Shown piece after piece: positions 1 through 7,955 of a stretch of 64,000 bases of DNA (the first letter of the stretch is position 1; every line of letters starts with the position of its first letter). The translations under genes were made by a program, and so were the position numbers. This DNA comes from Peredibacter sp045999315 (lineage in GTDB: Bacteria > Bdellovibrionota > Bacteriovoracia > Bacteriovoracales > Bacteriovoracaceae): assembly GCF_045999315.1 (NCBI RefSeq), contig NZ_CP174607.1, forward strand, positions 2,232,001 through 2,296,000. The letters are read 5' to 3'. Under the pieces are notes generated by a model. The model worked only from the letters and a program-made list of their open reading frames with translations, was not told the origin of the DNA and did no database searches.

Positions 1-618
1 GATTCCGGAGAAGTCACAACTGCCCCCGCAGTTAAAATTGTCATGGGTAATCCGGGGGCCGCCATTCACCTTGGTAAGTGGGATGTGAACGGTTCAACTG
101 ACGTAAGTATGATTTTTAGTAACGATAAAACTCTCTTGTCAGTGATGTCGTCTGAATATCCAGGAACCCATTCACAAGGGTTTTGTAGCGGACAAAGTAA
201 TGCTTTTGTGACGACTGTTCCATTTGGTTCTTCTTTACCTACCAATAGTATTAACTTTATTACTTATTTCGATGCTCTTTCAGGTAAAGTTGCTTATCCA
301 AATATTTCTTCGTGTATGGATGAGAATAATTGCAATCCTGTGGGATTTAATATTTTTAGCAATGTCTTGCAGGAAGTGGCCCAAGTTGCGACTGTTGAAT
401 GCGTAGATGAAAACAATGCCAACATTCCGGCCGTGCTTTTGGAATATGGTTATCTTTCGGTTGGTGCAGGTGAAGCAGGTGGGGCGCAAAACCTAACTGT
501 TCAGCGAATTGTGGATCCGACAAATTTGTTTGGGATTTGTACTCCAACAAGTAATGGGTATCTCGCTGGTAAAACAGGTATATGTAGTTTTGCTGGATCA
601 GACGTGAACGGATATTAA
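1..618 (+). CDS. Secreted protein fragment, 5' end outside window
   Basis: The reading frame is open from the first base, so the true start lies upstream; about 205 C-terminal residues are visible. The protein is rich in Ser, Thr, Asn and Gly, with scattered Cys residues in hydrophilic surroundings (for example GFCSGQ, SSCMDENNC, GICTPTSNGY). That composition is typical of exported, disulfide-containing proteins, but no signal peptide can be seen because the N-terminus is missing. I recognise no domain. The gene is followed directly by a strong Rho-independent terminator. The first internal Met, at base 43, is unlikely to be the start because coding character continues before it. Confidence 0.75.
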   Translation, partial: DSGEVTTAPAVKIVMGNPGAAIHLGKWDVNGSTDVSMIFSNDKTLLSVMSSEYPGTHSQGFCSGQSNAFVTTVPFGSSLPTNSINFITYFDALSGKVAYPNISSCMDENNCNPVGFNIFSNVLQEVAQVATVECVDENNANIPAVLLEYGYLSVGAGEAGGAQNLTVQRIVDPTNLFGICTPTSNGYLAGKTGICSFAGSDVNGY

Positions 619-625
619 ATAAACT

Positions 626-653
626 GGCCCCAGTAGCTTGATCTGCTGGGGCC
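626..653 (+). terminator. Rho-independent terminator
   Basis: An 11-bp GC-rich stem (GGCCCCAG and complement, then one G-U pair) closes a 6-nt loop and lies 8 nt after the stop codon of the first gene. The downstream tract (TTATGCATTT) is only partly T-rich. Confidence 0.75.
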
Positions 654-731
654 TTATGCATTTCTTCTGGAAAAATCAAGGTAATGACGCTTAAGAATCC
701 TCTAGAATTCATTTGAGGAGAAACAAAGATT

Positions 732-1118
732 ATGACTATTCGTATTGTGCAGCTCGGTTCACCCCGCTCGAAAAATGAAGGACTCCGTTTAGGAACCGTG
801 CGAAGACCTCCTCGCGGAGTTCCTAAATCAGAATTTGCAAAACGTGACTTCTACGATGTGTGGATGCCCATTCTCTCCCCAACAAGTGATCTCGTAGCAA
901 AGGCCCTTAAAGCAGAAACTGAGAAGGAATGGAAGGCATTTGAAACTAAATATCGTGCCCAGATGAAAAGGCCCGATGCTACTCATATCCTTGATCTTTT
1001 GGCCGCACTTTCTCATGACACGAACTTTTCAGTAGGATGTTACTGTGAGAACGAGGAGAGATGTCATAGGTCTATCCTGAGGAAGATTCTGAAAGAGCGT
1101 GGGGCAGAGGTTAAGTAA
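732..1118 (+). CDS. DUF488 family protein
   Basis: A 128-residue cytosolic protein with the DUF488 signature: an N-terminal QLGSPR / GTVRRPPRGVPK segment, then the FYDVWMP block, and near the end SVGCYCENEERCHRSIL, where the Cys-Tyr-Cys and CHR residues of the family sit. Length matches the YeaO-like branch. The family's biochemical role is not settled. The start is supported by GAGGAG 11 nt upstream. It is preceded by a terminator and ends 5 nt from the convergent OmpV-like gene, so it is probably monocistronic. Confidence 0.85.
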   Translation: MTIRIVQLGSPRSKNEGLRLGTVRRPPRGVPKSEFAKRDFYDVWMPILSPTSDLVAKALKAETEKEWKAFETKYRAQMKRPDATHILDLLAALSHDTNFSVGCYCENEERCHRSILRKILKERGAEVK

Positions 1119-1123
1119 GATAT

Positions 1124-1948
1124 TTACTGATATCCTCTTTCTTTTGATTGATAGAACAAATAACTAAGTCCAACGAACGCAGAGTAGGTGTAATCAGCTT
1201 TGTAGAGTGGAGAGCCAGCGTTGGCGTTGCCCTTATAACTGTTCAGTCCAAAACCACCGTAAATCCCAATCTGATCTTTTTCGTAAATGTAGGCCAGTGC
1301 CGCTGATGATGACATATATCCCGATTTGGCATCATATTCGGGCCTTTCTGAAGTGGAGTACGTACGATCAACTTCAAAATAAAACTCCTGCATCTGATGA
1401 GTGGTATGAGTACGAGACAAGTTCAAGATAATTGAATTGAACTTACTATCATCGAAATAATAGCGAGTATTGAATGCCGGGGCAAAGACCAGACCTTGAT
1501 AGGTGATACTGGTTAAATCAGTTGAAGCAGCAATGCGGACAGGAAAGAAAAGTCTTACCCAAAGTCTTTCTGAACGAACCAAAAATATATAAAACCTTGG
1601 CCCAAGTTCTCCAACCCAATCAAGATCATTCATGCCTTTTCTGGCGTCGTTTTTATCCGAGTTGGCCGAAAATGCTCCTCCGCCACTCAGATCAAAACCA
1701 TAGACGGGGTTATGCAGAAGACGCGCCTTCATACTGTCTTCTTCATCAGAACGAAATCGAAGTCCTCTGTATCTCACCTGTGGAACTGCTAAGTATCTAA
1801 GACGACCCTGATCAGAGGCCGGGTAGTCAGGAACGAAGGCAGCACCACCAATGACTCCAAACTCATATAATGGCTTATTTGATTGCACGGGATGCAAACT
1901 GGCATAGACAGGAGCAAGGATAAAAAGTGCCAACGTGATAAATAACAT
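1124..1948 (-). CDS. MipA/OmpV family outer membrane protein
   Basis: 274 residues beginning with a short signal peptide (hydrophobic residues 2-16, cleavage probably after VYA). The rest alternates like a beta barrel and carries the MipA/OmpV pattern: an early GVIGGAAFVPDYPASDQ segment, an RYRGLRFRSD strand, a GFDLSGGGAFSANSDKN block and a closing YSAFVGLSYLFYQ strand. The family forms outer-membrane barrels; MipA is a scaffold for murein enzymes, but most members have no defined role. It stands alone, divergent from the cold-shock gene and convergent with the DUF488 gene. Confidence 0.85.
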   Translation of the reverse strand: MLFITLALFILAPVYASLHPVQSNKPLYEFGVIGGAAFVPDYPASDQGRLRYLAVPQVRYRGLRFRSDEEDSMKARLLHNPVYGFDLSGGGAFSANSDKNDARKGMNDLDWVGELGPRFYIFLVRSERLWVRLFFPVRIAASTDLTSITYQGLVFAPAFNTRYYFDDSKFNSIILNLSRTHTTHQMQEFYFEVDRTYSTSERPEYDAKSGYMSSSAALAYIYEKDQIGIYGGFGLNSYKGNANAGSPLYKADYTYSAFVGLSYLFYQSKERGYQ

Positions 1949-1992
1949 TCAGAAATCTTAACATGTAGACGCCTGCCTGGTATACTTAAGTC

Positions 1993-2391
1993 ATGAGTAA
2001 AGTAAAAGTAGAATTTGTTAAATACGACATGAGTAAGACCACCAATCGTAAGCGTAAGGACATGTTGGTCGATAATCGTAGCGAGAAAGCCGTCATCACA
2101 CAGCTCGAGCGCATTCATAAAGGTGAAAAAGTCGTTAAGATCCATGAAATTATCTGGGGCGAAGCTCAAATTAAAGAAGATCAGGGTGATTTCTTTCTGG
2201 GGACAGTGAAGTTCTTTAATCTTGAGAAAGGTTTTGGATTTATTCGACCTGATGAAGAGATGGAGGATTTATTCTTTCATAAAACAGCATGCGCTGAAGG
2301 TGTGCCTAATGATGGGGACACAGTCGCATTTCAAATTAGCGAAGGCCCTAAGGGACTATCGGCAATTCGAGTTAGGATTGTTGAATCCTAG
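1993..2391 (+). CDS. Cold-shock domain protein with N-terminal extension
   Basis: 132 residues. The C-terminal half (about 64-132) is a cold-shock domain: GTVKFFNLEKGFGFIRPD carries the RNP1-type KGFGFI motif, and DLFFHKTA is the RNP2 region. The first 60 residues form a basic, hydrophilic extension (KYDMSKTTNRKRKDM) absent from standard 67-70-residue CspA proteins. It probably binds single-stranded RNA or DNA. I see no convincing Shine-Dalgarno before the ATG, and the second Met (KYDM, codon 13) is an alternative start. No terminator is evident downstream. Confidence 0.9.
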   Translation: MSKVKVEFVKYDMSKTTNRKRKDMLVDNRSEKAVITQLERIHKGEKVVKIHEIIWGEAQIKEDQGDFFLGTVKFFNLEKGFGFIRPDEEMEDLFFHKTACAEGVPNDGDTVAFQISEGPKGLSAIRVRIVES

Positions 2392-2596
2392 TGCGGTCGC
2401 GGCAGAGGAATTGTATCTCTTTAATGCATTCCAAAAATCTTAAGACACCAATCTCTTTTTCAACCATTTAAGCGCTCAATGAAAAACTATGTGAAGGTGT
2501 CACTTTGGCATCTTGAGATCATGAGTACCTCTAAGATATAAATCATTTGTTTGAAGTTGCGATCTAACAAATGACACTAAACTTAGGGAGTAATTC

Positions 2597-3376
2597 ATGA
2601 AGAGTTTTATGCTCATTGCATTCTTTGTCTTCGGCCAGGGAGTTAGAGCTGAGACAATTGGGGATGGTATTCATTCCATCGTCAGGGGAAAAGACGGTGA
2701 ACCTCATTTAGTTAAAATGAATTCTGGTGAGGTCAAATTCATTGAGCAAAATGAAGGACATAAACTTGCGGCCTTCGAGAGAAAGCTCATGGCCAATAAA
2801 TCTATGTCAGTCTCTGGTGTTCAGAATAAATTCCAACTTCAGCCGGAAGCAAGCTATGAGCCTACAATCGTTCCGGATGAACAGATCCCTGAAATTTTTA
2901 AAAGAATGAATCCGTATATGCGTAGAAAATCTGAGTGCTCGGATCGCGCCCATGTATGGGCGTATGATGAATTTCAGAAAAGTGGTATCAAGTCGCAAAA
3001 GGCCTTCCTTATGCTGACTGATACATACATTAAACGAACGCGCTATAAGTGGTGGTTCCACGTAGCTCCGATGTACACAACAGCTTCCGGGAAAAAGATA
3101 GTCATGGATTATCAATTCCTTGATCGTCCGGTGACATTCACCGAGTGGAAAAATTTCCTAGTATTCAGTAAGCGTGAATGTGTGACCGACTTCAAGTTCA
3201 ATGATTATGATGCCGGTGCTGATCAGACTCAGGATTGCTACACAAAGCATGAACCAATGTATTACTACATTCCTCAAGACATTGGTGCTTTTGAGAACGG
3301 TAGACAAATTACTGGTTGGAGTGTTTCTGGAGTAAACGCAGCACGCTCGCGAGCTTTCTTTCAAGGGAGTCTTTAA
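2597..3376 (+). CDS. Exported protein-glutaminase-like deamidase
   Basis: 259 residues with a signal peptide (1-18, cleavage near VRA). Residues 110-180 match the protein-glutaminase (protein-glutamine deamidase) core: Cys114 in SECSDRAHVWA, His155 in WWFHVAP and Asp171 in IVMDYQF form a Cys-His-Asp triad. The 41-residue Cys-His distance equals that known for Chryseobacterium protein glutaminase. The family deamidates side-chain Gln in proteins. The segment between the signal peptide and the core (20-105) resembles a propeptide. The next gene starts on the base after the stop codon, so both are one operon. Possible targets are envelope or prey proteins, which is inference. Confidence 0.8.
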   Translation: MKSFMLIAFFVFGQGVRAETIGDGIHSIVRGKDGEPHLVKMNSGEVKFIEQNEGHKLAAFERKLMANKSMSVSGVQNKFQLQPEASYEPTIVPDEQIPEIFKRMNPYMRRKSECSDRAHVWAYDEFQKSGIKSQKAFLMLTDTYIKRTRYKWWFHVAPMYTTASGKKIVMDYQFLDRPVTFTEWKNFLVFSKRECVTDFKFNDYDAGADQTQDCYTKHEPMYYYIPQDIGAFENGRQITGWSVSGVNAARSRAFFQGSL

Positions 3377-4066
3377 ATGAAACCAAATACAATTTTTGTA
3401 CTGATGGCGCTTTTAGGACTTGTGGCCTGTGGTAAAGATGGTGGTGGTAGTGGAAGTGGCGGAAGTGTCACTCAGGCCGCCGCTCGTGAAATGGTCGAGG
3501 CGGCTCCAGGGACTTATTATGCCGTCCTTCGACCGGTTAATTTCTACTCTAATGGTTTCATCCCATATGGTTCGGCCACCTTTACTTTGCAGGCCGATCA
3601 ACTTCAAGTCAGCACCAATTTGGATGATGATCAGGCGGTTCCTCACAGACAGACTCTGCATATTGGAACTAGATGCCCGACTCAGGCAGATGATTCCAAC
3701 GGTGACGGCTTTGTGGACTATGAAGAGGCCATGAAAGTTGTTGGTTCAGCTCTTATGCCATTGGATGATGATTTAAGTTCACAAATAGCAGGAAAGGACA
3801 TTTATCCAAGAGGTCGCGCTATGACTTATAAGAAGTTCGCATCTCTCTCAAAGGTCAACGCTGACCTTTGGAAAGCAGATGAAGATCCTTCTGATAATGT
3901 CATGAAACTAGCAAGTGGGCAGGGCATTGGTTTTGAAGGAAGAGTGGTTCTGGTTCACGGAACAGCCCCTCAGAGTTCATTTCCAACAAGCCTTGCAGCT
4001 CATCCAGGTGAGCAACCGCACATCTCTTTACCAATTGTTTGCGGGGTAATTGGGAAGATTAATTAG
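3377..4066 (+). CDS. CHRD-like lipoprotein with EF-hand-type loop
   Basis: 229 residues with an SPase II signal (lipobox LVAC, Cys at about 19) followed by a Gly/Ser linker. The body resembles a CHRD-type beta domain: GTYYAVLRPVN opening, LHIGTRCPTQADD, then an EF-hand-like loop DSNGDGFVDYEEA, MPLDDDL, and a final LPIVCGVIG. The same order of motifs occurs in the lipoprotein at 57278-58174, so the two are paralogues. Start codon abuts the deamidase stop (co-translation likely). Function unknown; calcium binding is suggested by the loop only. The stop shares 4 nt with the convergent radical SAM gene. Confidence 0.8.
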   Translation: MKPNTIFVLMALLGLVACGKDGGGSGSGGSVTQAAAREMVEAAPGTYYAVLRPVNFYSNGFIPYGSATFTLQADQLQVSTNLDDDQAVPHRQTLHIGTRCPTQADDSNGDGFVDYEEAMKVVGSALMPLDDDLSSQIAGKDIYPRGRAMTYKKFASLSKVNADLWKADEDPSDNVMKLASGQGIGFEGRVVLVHGTAPQSSFPTSLAAHPGEQPHISLPIVCGVIGKIN

Positions 4067-5910
4067 AAATTGATTTCTACTTTGGGCCTCGGCACTCTCT
4101 CGTCAAACCAATCACGGAGATCCATGTCGAGGCCTTGTCCTAACATGTAGTTGTAAAGCGCTCGTCTTAGTCCTACTCCAAGCATATCGTGATCGACGAA
4201 CTTCTCTTCAGTAAAGGGAAGTTCGTTGTTCGCAAATAGTCCGTGTTCAGGTTTCTTCTGAGGAACAATCTTCACTTTAAATTTATCAGGATTCATTCCC
4301 ACCGGAGAGTGGGCGGTCAAAGCAAAGCGATGCCAGTAGGCAGAGCTGAGATAATGTTTTTTGAAAAGTTGGCGAACGACCTCGAGGCTGTCGATGGTTT
4401 CCTGCATGGTCTGAGTAGGAAAACCGTACATGAGATAAGCATGAACAAAAATTCCCGCGTCCTTGAAGTTCTTTGTGACCTTTGCGACTTTCTCGATGGA
4501 GATACCCTTGTCGATGAGTTTAAGCACGCGCTCTGAGGCCACTTCAATCCCACCAGTAACGGCAATACAACCGGCCTTTTTCATAAGCTCTGTCACTTCG
4601 GCGGAGAAGTACGGGTCAAAGCGGATGTTACCCCACCACGTGACTTTGAGATTTCTTTTCAGGATCTCTTCACTCATGGCCTTAAGGAGTGTCGGAGGAG
4701 CGGCCTCGTCCACGAAATGGAAGCCATTAACACCAGTTTCCTGGATGATCTTCTCCATCTTGTCGACTACACCCATCGCCGTATCTGGCTCATAACGGCC
4801 AATGTAATCGAGACTCACGTCACAGAAGGTACACTTCTTCCAATAGCATCCATGGGCAAGGATCATTTTGTTCCAACGACCGTCGGTCCAAAGTCTTTGC
4901 GTAGGATTCATATTGTCCATCATGGAGACGTAGCGATTCATCTCCAGACCTTTAAAGCTTGGAGCATCTAGGTTTTTGAATTTGATATCAAACAATTCCG
5001 GACTTGAGACGAAAGTAACCTTATTGTCCTTGCGATACATGGTTCGAAGTAAAGGACCATCACCTGTTTCGATGAACTTCAATAAATGCTCGAGAGGTTT
5101 TTCGCCATCATCGAAAGTAATGTAATCAATCAAATCAAAAATGCGTGGGTCCTCGAGAGAGCGAAGCTCCGTGTTCACGTAACCGCCACCTAAAAGAACC
5201 TTCACGTTAGGTGACACTTGTTTCGTGGTTTCAGCGATTCTAAGAGCACCTAAAAGGTTTCCGGGGAAAGGAACCGAGATTCCCATCACGTCGGGTTGAA
5301 ACTTTTGAAGACTGGCCTTTGTAAGCTCAGCGATCCATTCATCAATGATTGTTTTCTTTTTAAGACGTCTATAAATGGGAGAGTAAGAGGTAAGTGAAAG
5401 CGCGATCTTCTCAGCATAACGAGAAAATCCAAAGTCCTCATCCACACCCTGTCGGATAATATCTGCGAGATCATCCATAAAAAGGCTGCAGATGTGCTTG
5501 GCCTTATCTTTGTCGCTGAGATCATTATAAAGATCCAAGACCCCACCCTGATTATCGTCTAATGGGATAAAGCGAGGGCCTTCAGGAATCGTCTGGCGCT
5601 CGATGATGGTTTGGATGAGAGGTGACTCATCTTTTTGAAGGAACGAGATAACAGCATCAATGTTGTTTTCGTATTCCTGGTGAGCATCCAGATAAAAGTC
5701 TAACAGTTGATCTTTGACCTTGGACTTTCTGATGATCTTTGTAATCTCTTTGAGACCATTCTTAGAGAAAATCTTCAGGATGAGTTCAAGCCCTAGATCA
5801 ATCTGATTGACCTCATGTCCTAGCTTTTCAAGATAAGACGTTAAATACGCCGTAGACGGGTACGGAGTATTGAATTGGGTCAATGGGGAGAGGGCGAGGA
5901 GGACTTTCAT
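4063..5910 (-). CDS. B12-binding-type radical SAM protein
   Basis: 615 residues. The N-terminal 290 residues look like a cobalamin-binding-type domain (PYPSTAYLTSYLEKLGHEV early, then VMGISVPFPGN and VLLGGGYVNTE), enlarged by a helical insert. The radical SAM domain follows, with a cluster motif CYWKKCTFCD at Cys355, Cys360 and Cys363, giving CX4CX2C rather than the usual CX3CX2C. Later motifs fit the barrel: GFHFVDEAAPP, VTGGIEVASERVL and YLMYGFPTQT. Substrate unknown. Neighbours give no pathway. It is read divergently from the toxin-antitoxin-like pair across a 316-bp gap. Confidence 0.85.
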   Translation of the reverse strand: MKVLLALSPLTQFNTPYPSTAYLTSYLEKLGHEVNQIDLGLELILKIFSKNGLKEITKIIRKSKVKDQLLDFYLDAHQEYENNIDAVISFLQKDESPLIQTIIERQTIPEGPRFIPLDDNQGGVLDLYNDLSDKDKAKHICSLFMDDLADIIRQGVDEDFGFSRYAEKIALSLTSYSPIYRRLKKKTIIDEWIAELTKASLQKFQPDVMGISVPFPGNLLGALRIAETTKQVSPNVKVLLGGGYVNTELRSLEDPRIFDLIDYITFDDGEKPLEHLLKFIETGDGPLLRTMYRKDNKVTFVSSPELFDIKFKNLDAPSFKGLEMNRYVSMMDNMNPTQRLWTDGRWNKMILAHGCYWKKCTFCDVSLDYIGRYEPDTAMGVVDKMEKIIQETGVNGFHFVDEAAPPTLLKAMSEEILKRNLKVTWWGNIRFDPYFSAEVTELMKKAGCIAVTGGIEVASERVLKLIDKGISIEKVAKVTKNFKDAGIFVHAYLMYGFPTQTMQETIDSLEVVRQLFKKHYLSSAYWHRFALTAHSPVGMNPDKFKVKIVPQKKPEHGLFANNELPFTEEKFVDHDMLGVGLRRALYNYMLGQGLDMDLRDWFDERVPRPKVEINF

Positions 5911-6082
5911 TAGAAGATTCTAGCAGATATGGTTAATTCCGTCTCATCAGTTTAGAGTTCTCAATAGGATTGCCGCCACTGATTCTCGCTTATGTAAATT
6001 GGTAGTTAGAGTGATTTTTGATCATTCAGGTGCGAGCTGTCTGGGTGTTGTATTTGGCAGGGAAACTATCAACTTTCAATCC

Positions 6083-6123
6083 AGGCCCTTACTAAGGTAG
6101 CAAAGCTACCTTAGTAAGGGCCT
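6083..6123. repeat. Perfect 19-bp inverted repeat
   Basis: Two perfect 19-bp arms (AGGCCCTTACTAAGGTAGC and its complement) flank a 3-nt AAA loop. Each arm itself contains an 11-bp near palindrome, CCTTA[C/G]TAAGG (6087-6097 and 6109-6119, centres 22 bp apart). It lies in the 316-bp divergent region between the radical SAM gene and the 6227 gene, where neither gene needs a terminator, and no T tract follows. It may be a protein-binding site or an element remnant. The rest of this gap (5911-6172) shows no gene. Confidence 0.8.
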
Positions 6124-6172
6124 CAGGGATTGTCAACTAATCATCTGAATTTACTAGCTTGTAACGTGAAAA

Positions 6173-6204
6173 CGTGATCGTAACATATATTTGTTACAAT
6201 CACG
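6173..6204 (+). promoter_or_regulatory. Operator-like inverted repeat upstream of regulator gene
   Basis: Arms of 13 bp (CGTGATCGTAACA and its complement with one mismatch) flank a 6-bp spacer, ending 22 bp before the start codon at 6227. Position and symmetry fit an autoregulatory operator for the downstream pair. Confidence 0.6.
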
Positions 6205-6226
6205 TTTTTTGTGTTACAGTAGGTGC

Positions 6227-7180
6227 ATGAGAAGTATAGCCGAAAAAACTATTAATAAGTATCTGCCAAGTCTTAAGGTTGAAGGGAAGTCAGTGAGGCT
6301 CAAAAGTCTTCCTGCATTTTACCAAGGACTCTATGACTTTGAAGAGCTAGATATTTTTGAGCAACCTTTTTTGGTTATCAGAGTTAAAGATAAGGGGCTT
6401 GGGCCGAAAGACTTTAAGAAACACAGTAAAATACTAAAGGCCAGTATCAATTACCCTCAAATCTGGTATCTGAAGGAACTTCATTTTAATAAGGTTCAAC
6501 GGATGATTGAGAACGAGCTGAACTTTGTTATAGAGGATAAGCAGGTTCATTTACCTTCCTTGAACGTTTCAATAAGAGCAGAGGTCGTAAAGGCAAATCC
6601 CATAACTCAACTTTCTGGAATGTCAGTAAATATGCTTATTAGAGAAATTCTTTTGGGCGATCTAACTGGTAAAAGTAAGGTTGAAATTGCGACACTCTTT
6701 AAAACAACAAAGATGTCAGCAGGAAGAGCCATTGAACCACTTCTAGAAAATGAATTGTGTTCTGAGATTAAGGTTGGAGTCGTAAAGAAAATTCAGTTTA
6801 AAGATCGTTCTGAGCTTTGGAACTATCTTAAAAAGAACATAAATTCGCCAGTCAAAGAGGTCATTTTTATAGATAAAGTTCCGAAAGCTCTGCCCCTGTC
6901 TGGTATCTCGGCCTTGTCAAAGCAAACGATGCTGGCAGAAGATGAAGTCTTTACTTTTGCTTCTGACAAGAGAGCTTTTAAGAAGAAATTTACGAATACA
7001 GAACCAGTGCTTGAAGAATTTGCAAAGGCCCGTATTGAATTGTGGGATAGGCCCACTACATTACAAGAGAATGAGTGTATCAATGTTATTGATGCTTACT
7101 TGGTATTGAAAGACATCAAGGATGAGAGGGTGCAAATAGAGTTAAGTAAACTACTCAAAAAGCATAAATTGGAAATCTAG
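6227..7180 (+). CDS. Putative HTH antitoxin/regulator paired with nucleotidyltransferase
   Basis: 317 residues. I do not recognise a named family with certainty. Residues about 150-195 (REILLGDLTGKSKVEIATLFKTTKMSAGRAIEPLLE) look like a winged helix-turn-helix, and a later LSGISALSKQTMLAEDEV block resembles proteins encoded beside AbiEii-type nucleotidyltransferases. The N-terminal 120 residues are basic with a mixed alpha/beta pattern. Two nt separate it from the nucleotidyltransferase, as expected for a type IV toxin-antitoxin operon with the antitoxin/repressor first. An in-frame TTG at 6191 would extend it, but that would place the operator inside the gene, so ATG 6227 is preferred. The base composition is more AT-rich than its neighbours. 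Confidence 0.7.
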   Translation: MRSIAEKTINKYLPSLKVEGKSVRLKSLPAFYQGLYDFEELDIFEQPFLVIRVKDKGLGPKDFKKHSKILKASINYPQIWYLKELHFNKVQRMIENELNFVIEDKQVHLPSLNVSIRAEVVKANPITQLSGMSVNMLIREILLGDLTGKSKVEIATLFKTTKMSAGRAIEPLLENELCSEIKVGVVKKIQFKDRSELWNYLKKNINSPVKEVIFIDKVPKALPLSGISALSKQTMLAEDEVFTFASDKRAFKKKFTNTEPVLEEFAKARIELWDRPTTLQENECINVIDAYLVLKDIKDERVQIELSKLLKKHKLEI

Positions 7181-7182
7181 TT

Positions 7183-7929
7183 ATGGTTAAAGGTCTAGAT
7201 CACTTTAAAGATTATTTCAGGGCATACTCGGAGAATTTTATTCTAGTTGGAGGAGTAGCTACCTATCTTCTTCTTGATGAAGTTGGGGCACCAAGAGTAA
7301 GACCAACAAAAGATTTAGACATTGTTTTAATAATGAAGCCAAACTCTGAATTTTTGAATGCCATTAAAGCTTATATAAAGCTTGGTGATTATGAAATTCA
7401 GAAAGGAAATAAAGGACAATCCACTTTCTATCGCTTTCAAAAACCTAAACAGGATGAGTTCCCTGTTATGATCGAGTTGTTCGCAACAGCTGAAGGAGAT
7501 TTAGATTTAAACGAAGGTCAACATATAGTTCCTGTTGTAAATGAAGCGGGAATTGAATCACTCTCAGCTATTCTTTTGGATGACGAGTATTATGCGATCA
7601 TAAGAAAAAATGCAGTTGAGAAAGATGGCATCTATATATTGAATGAGAAGGCCCTTATTCCATTTAAGGCCAAGGCCTATCTGGAAATTAAGGAGAGGGG
7701 CGGCGATTCGAAAGAGTGGAAAAAACATCGAGGGGACATCATCAATTTGGCGGTCGCCTTCCTCACTGAGGAAAGTGAAGAGAAGCTTACAGGAAAGGTG
7801 AGGGAGCATTTTCTAGAATTTATGAAACAGTTAAAAGAAGAAATGAATCCAGAAATAATTGAAGGCGCCTGTAGCCAGAAAATTCCTGCAGAGACTGTCG
7901 TAAAAATGCTGGAGTTTACATTCTTATAG
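7183..7929 (+). CDS. AbiEii/AbiGii-like nucleotidyltransferase (putative toxin)
   Basis: 248 residues. The nucleotidyltransferase core is clear: LVGGVATYLLL (Gly23-Gly24) followed by RPTKDLDIVL with the metal-binding Asp44 and Asp46. A C-terminal block (ALIPFKAKAYLEIKERGG, then KKHRGDIINLAVAFL) is the helical region shared with AbiEii-like toxins. Members transfer nucleotides to tRNA or other RNAs and block growth. The upstream gene is its probable antitoxin. Classification as a toxin is by family and gene order, not by any tested activity. A bidirectional terminator hairpin begins right at the stop codon. Confidence 0.8.
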   Translation: MVKGLDHFKDYFRAYSENFILVGGVATYLLLDEVGAPRVRPTKDLDIVLIMKPNSEFLNAIKAYIKLGDYEIQKGNKGQSTFYRFQKPKQDEFPVMIELFATAEGDLDLNEGQHIVPVVNEAGIESLSAILLDDEYYAIIRKNAVEKDGIYILNEKALIPFKAKAYLEIKERGGDSKEWKKHRGDIINLAVAFLTEESEEKLTGKVREHFLEFMKQLKEEMNPEIIEGACSQKIPAETVVKMLEFTFL

Positions 7930-7951
7930 AAGGCCCGTGATAGAGGGCCTT
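7930..7951. terminator. Hairpin between convergent genes
   Basis: A 7-bp stem (AAGGCCC / GGGCCTT) with an 8-nt loop sits between the stop codons of the nucleotidyltransferase and the TAXI protein gene. It could stop transcription from both sides; the T tracts are weak. Confidence 0.5.
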
Positions 7952-7955
7952 AGTA

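Noticed and set aside
2222..2443. Open frame overlapping the cold-shock gene
   Set aside because: It is out of frame with a well-conserved cold-shock domain and lacks a ribosome site.
6191..6226. Upstream TTG start for the regulator gene
   Set aside because: It would put the operator-like repeat and promoter within the coding region; ATG 6227 fits better.
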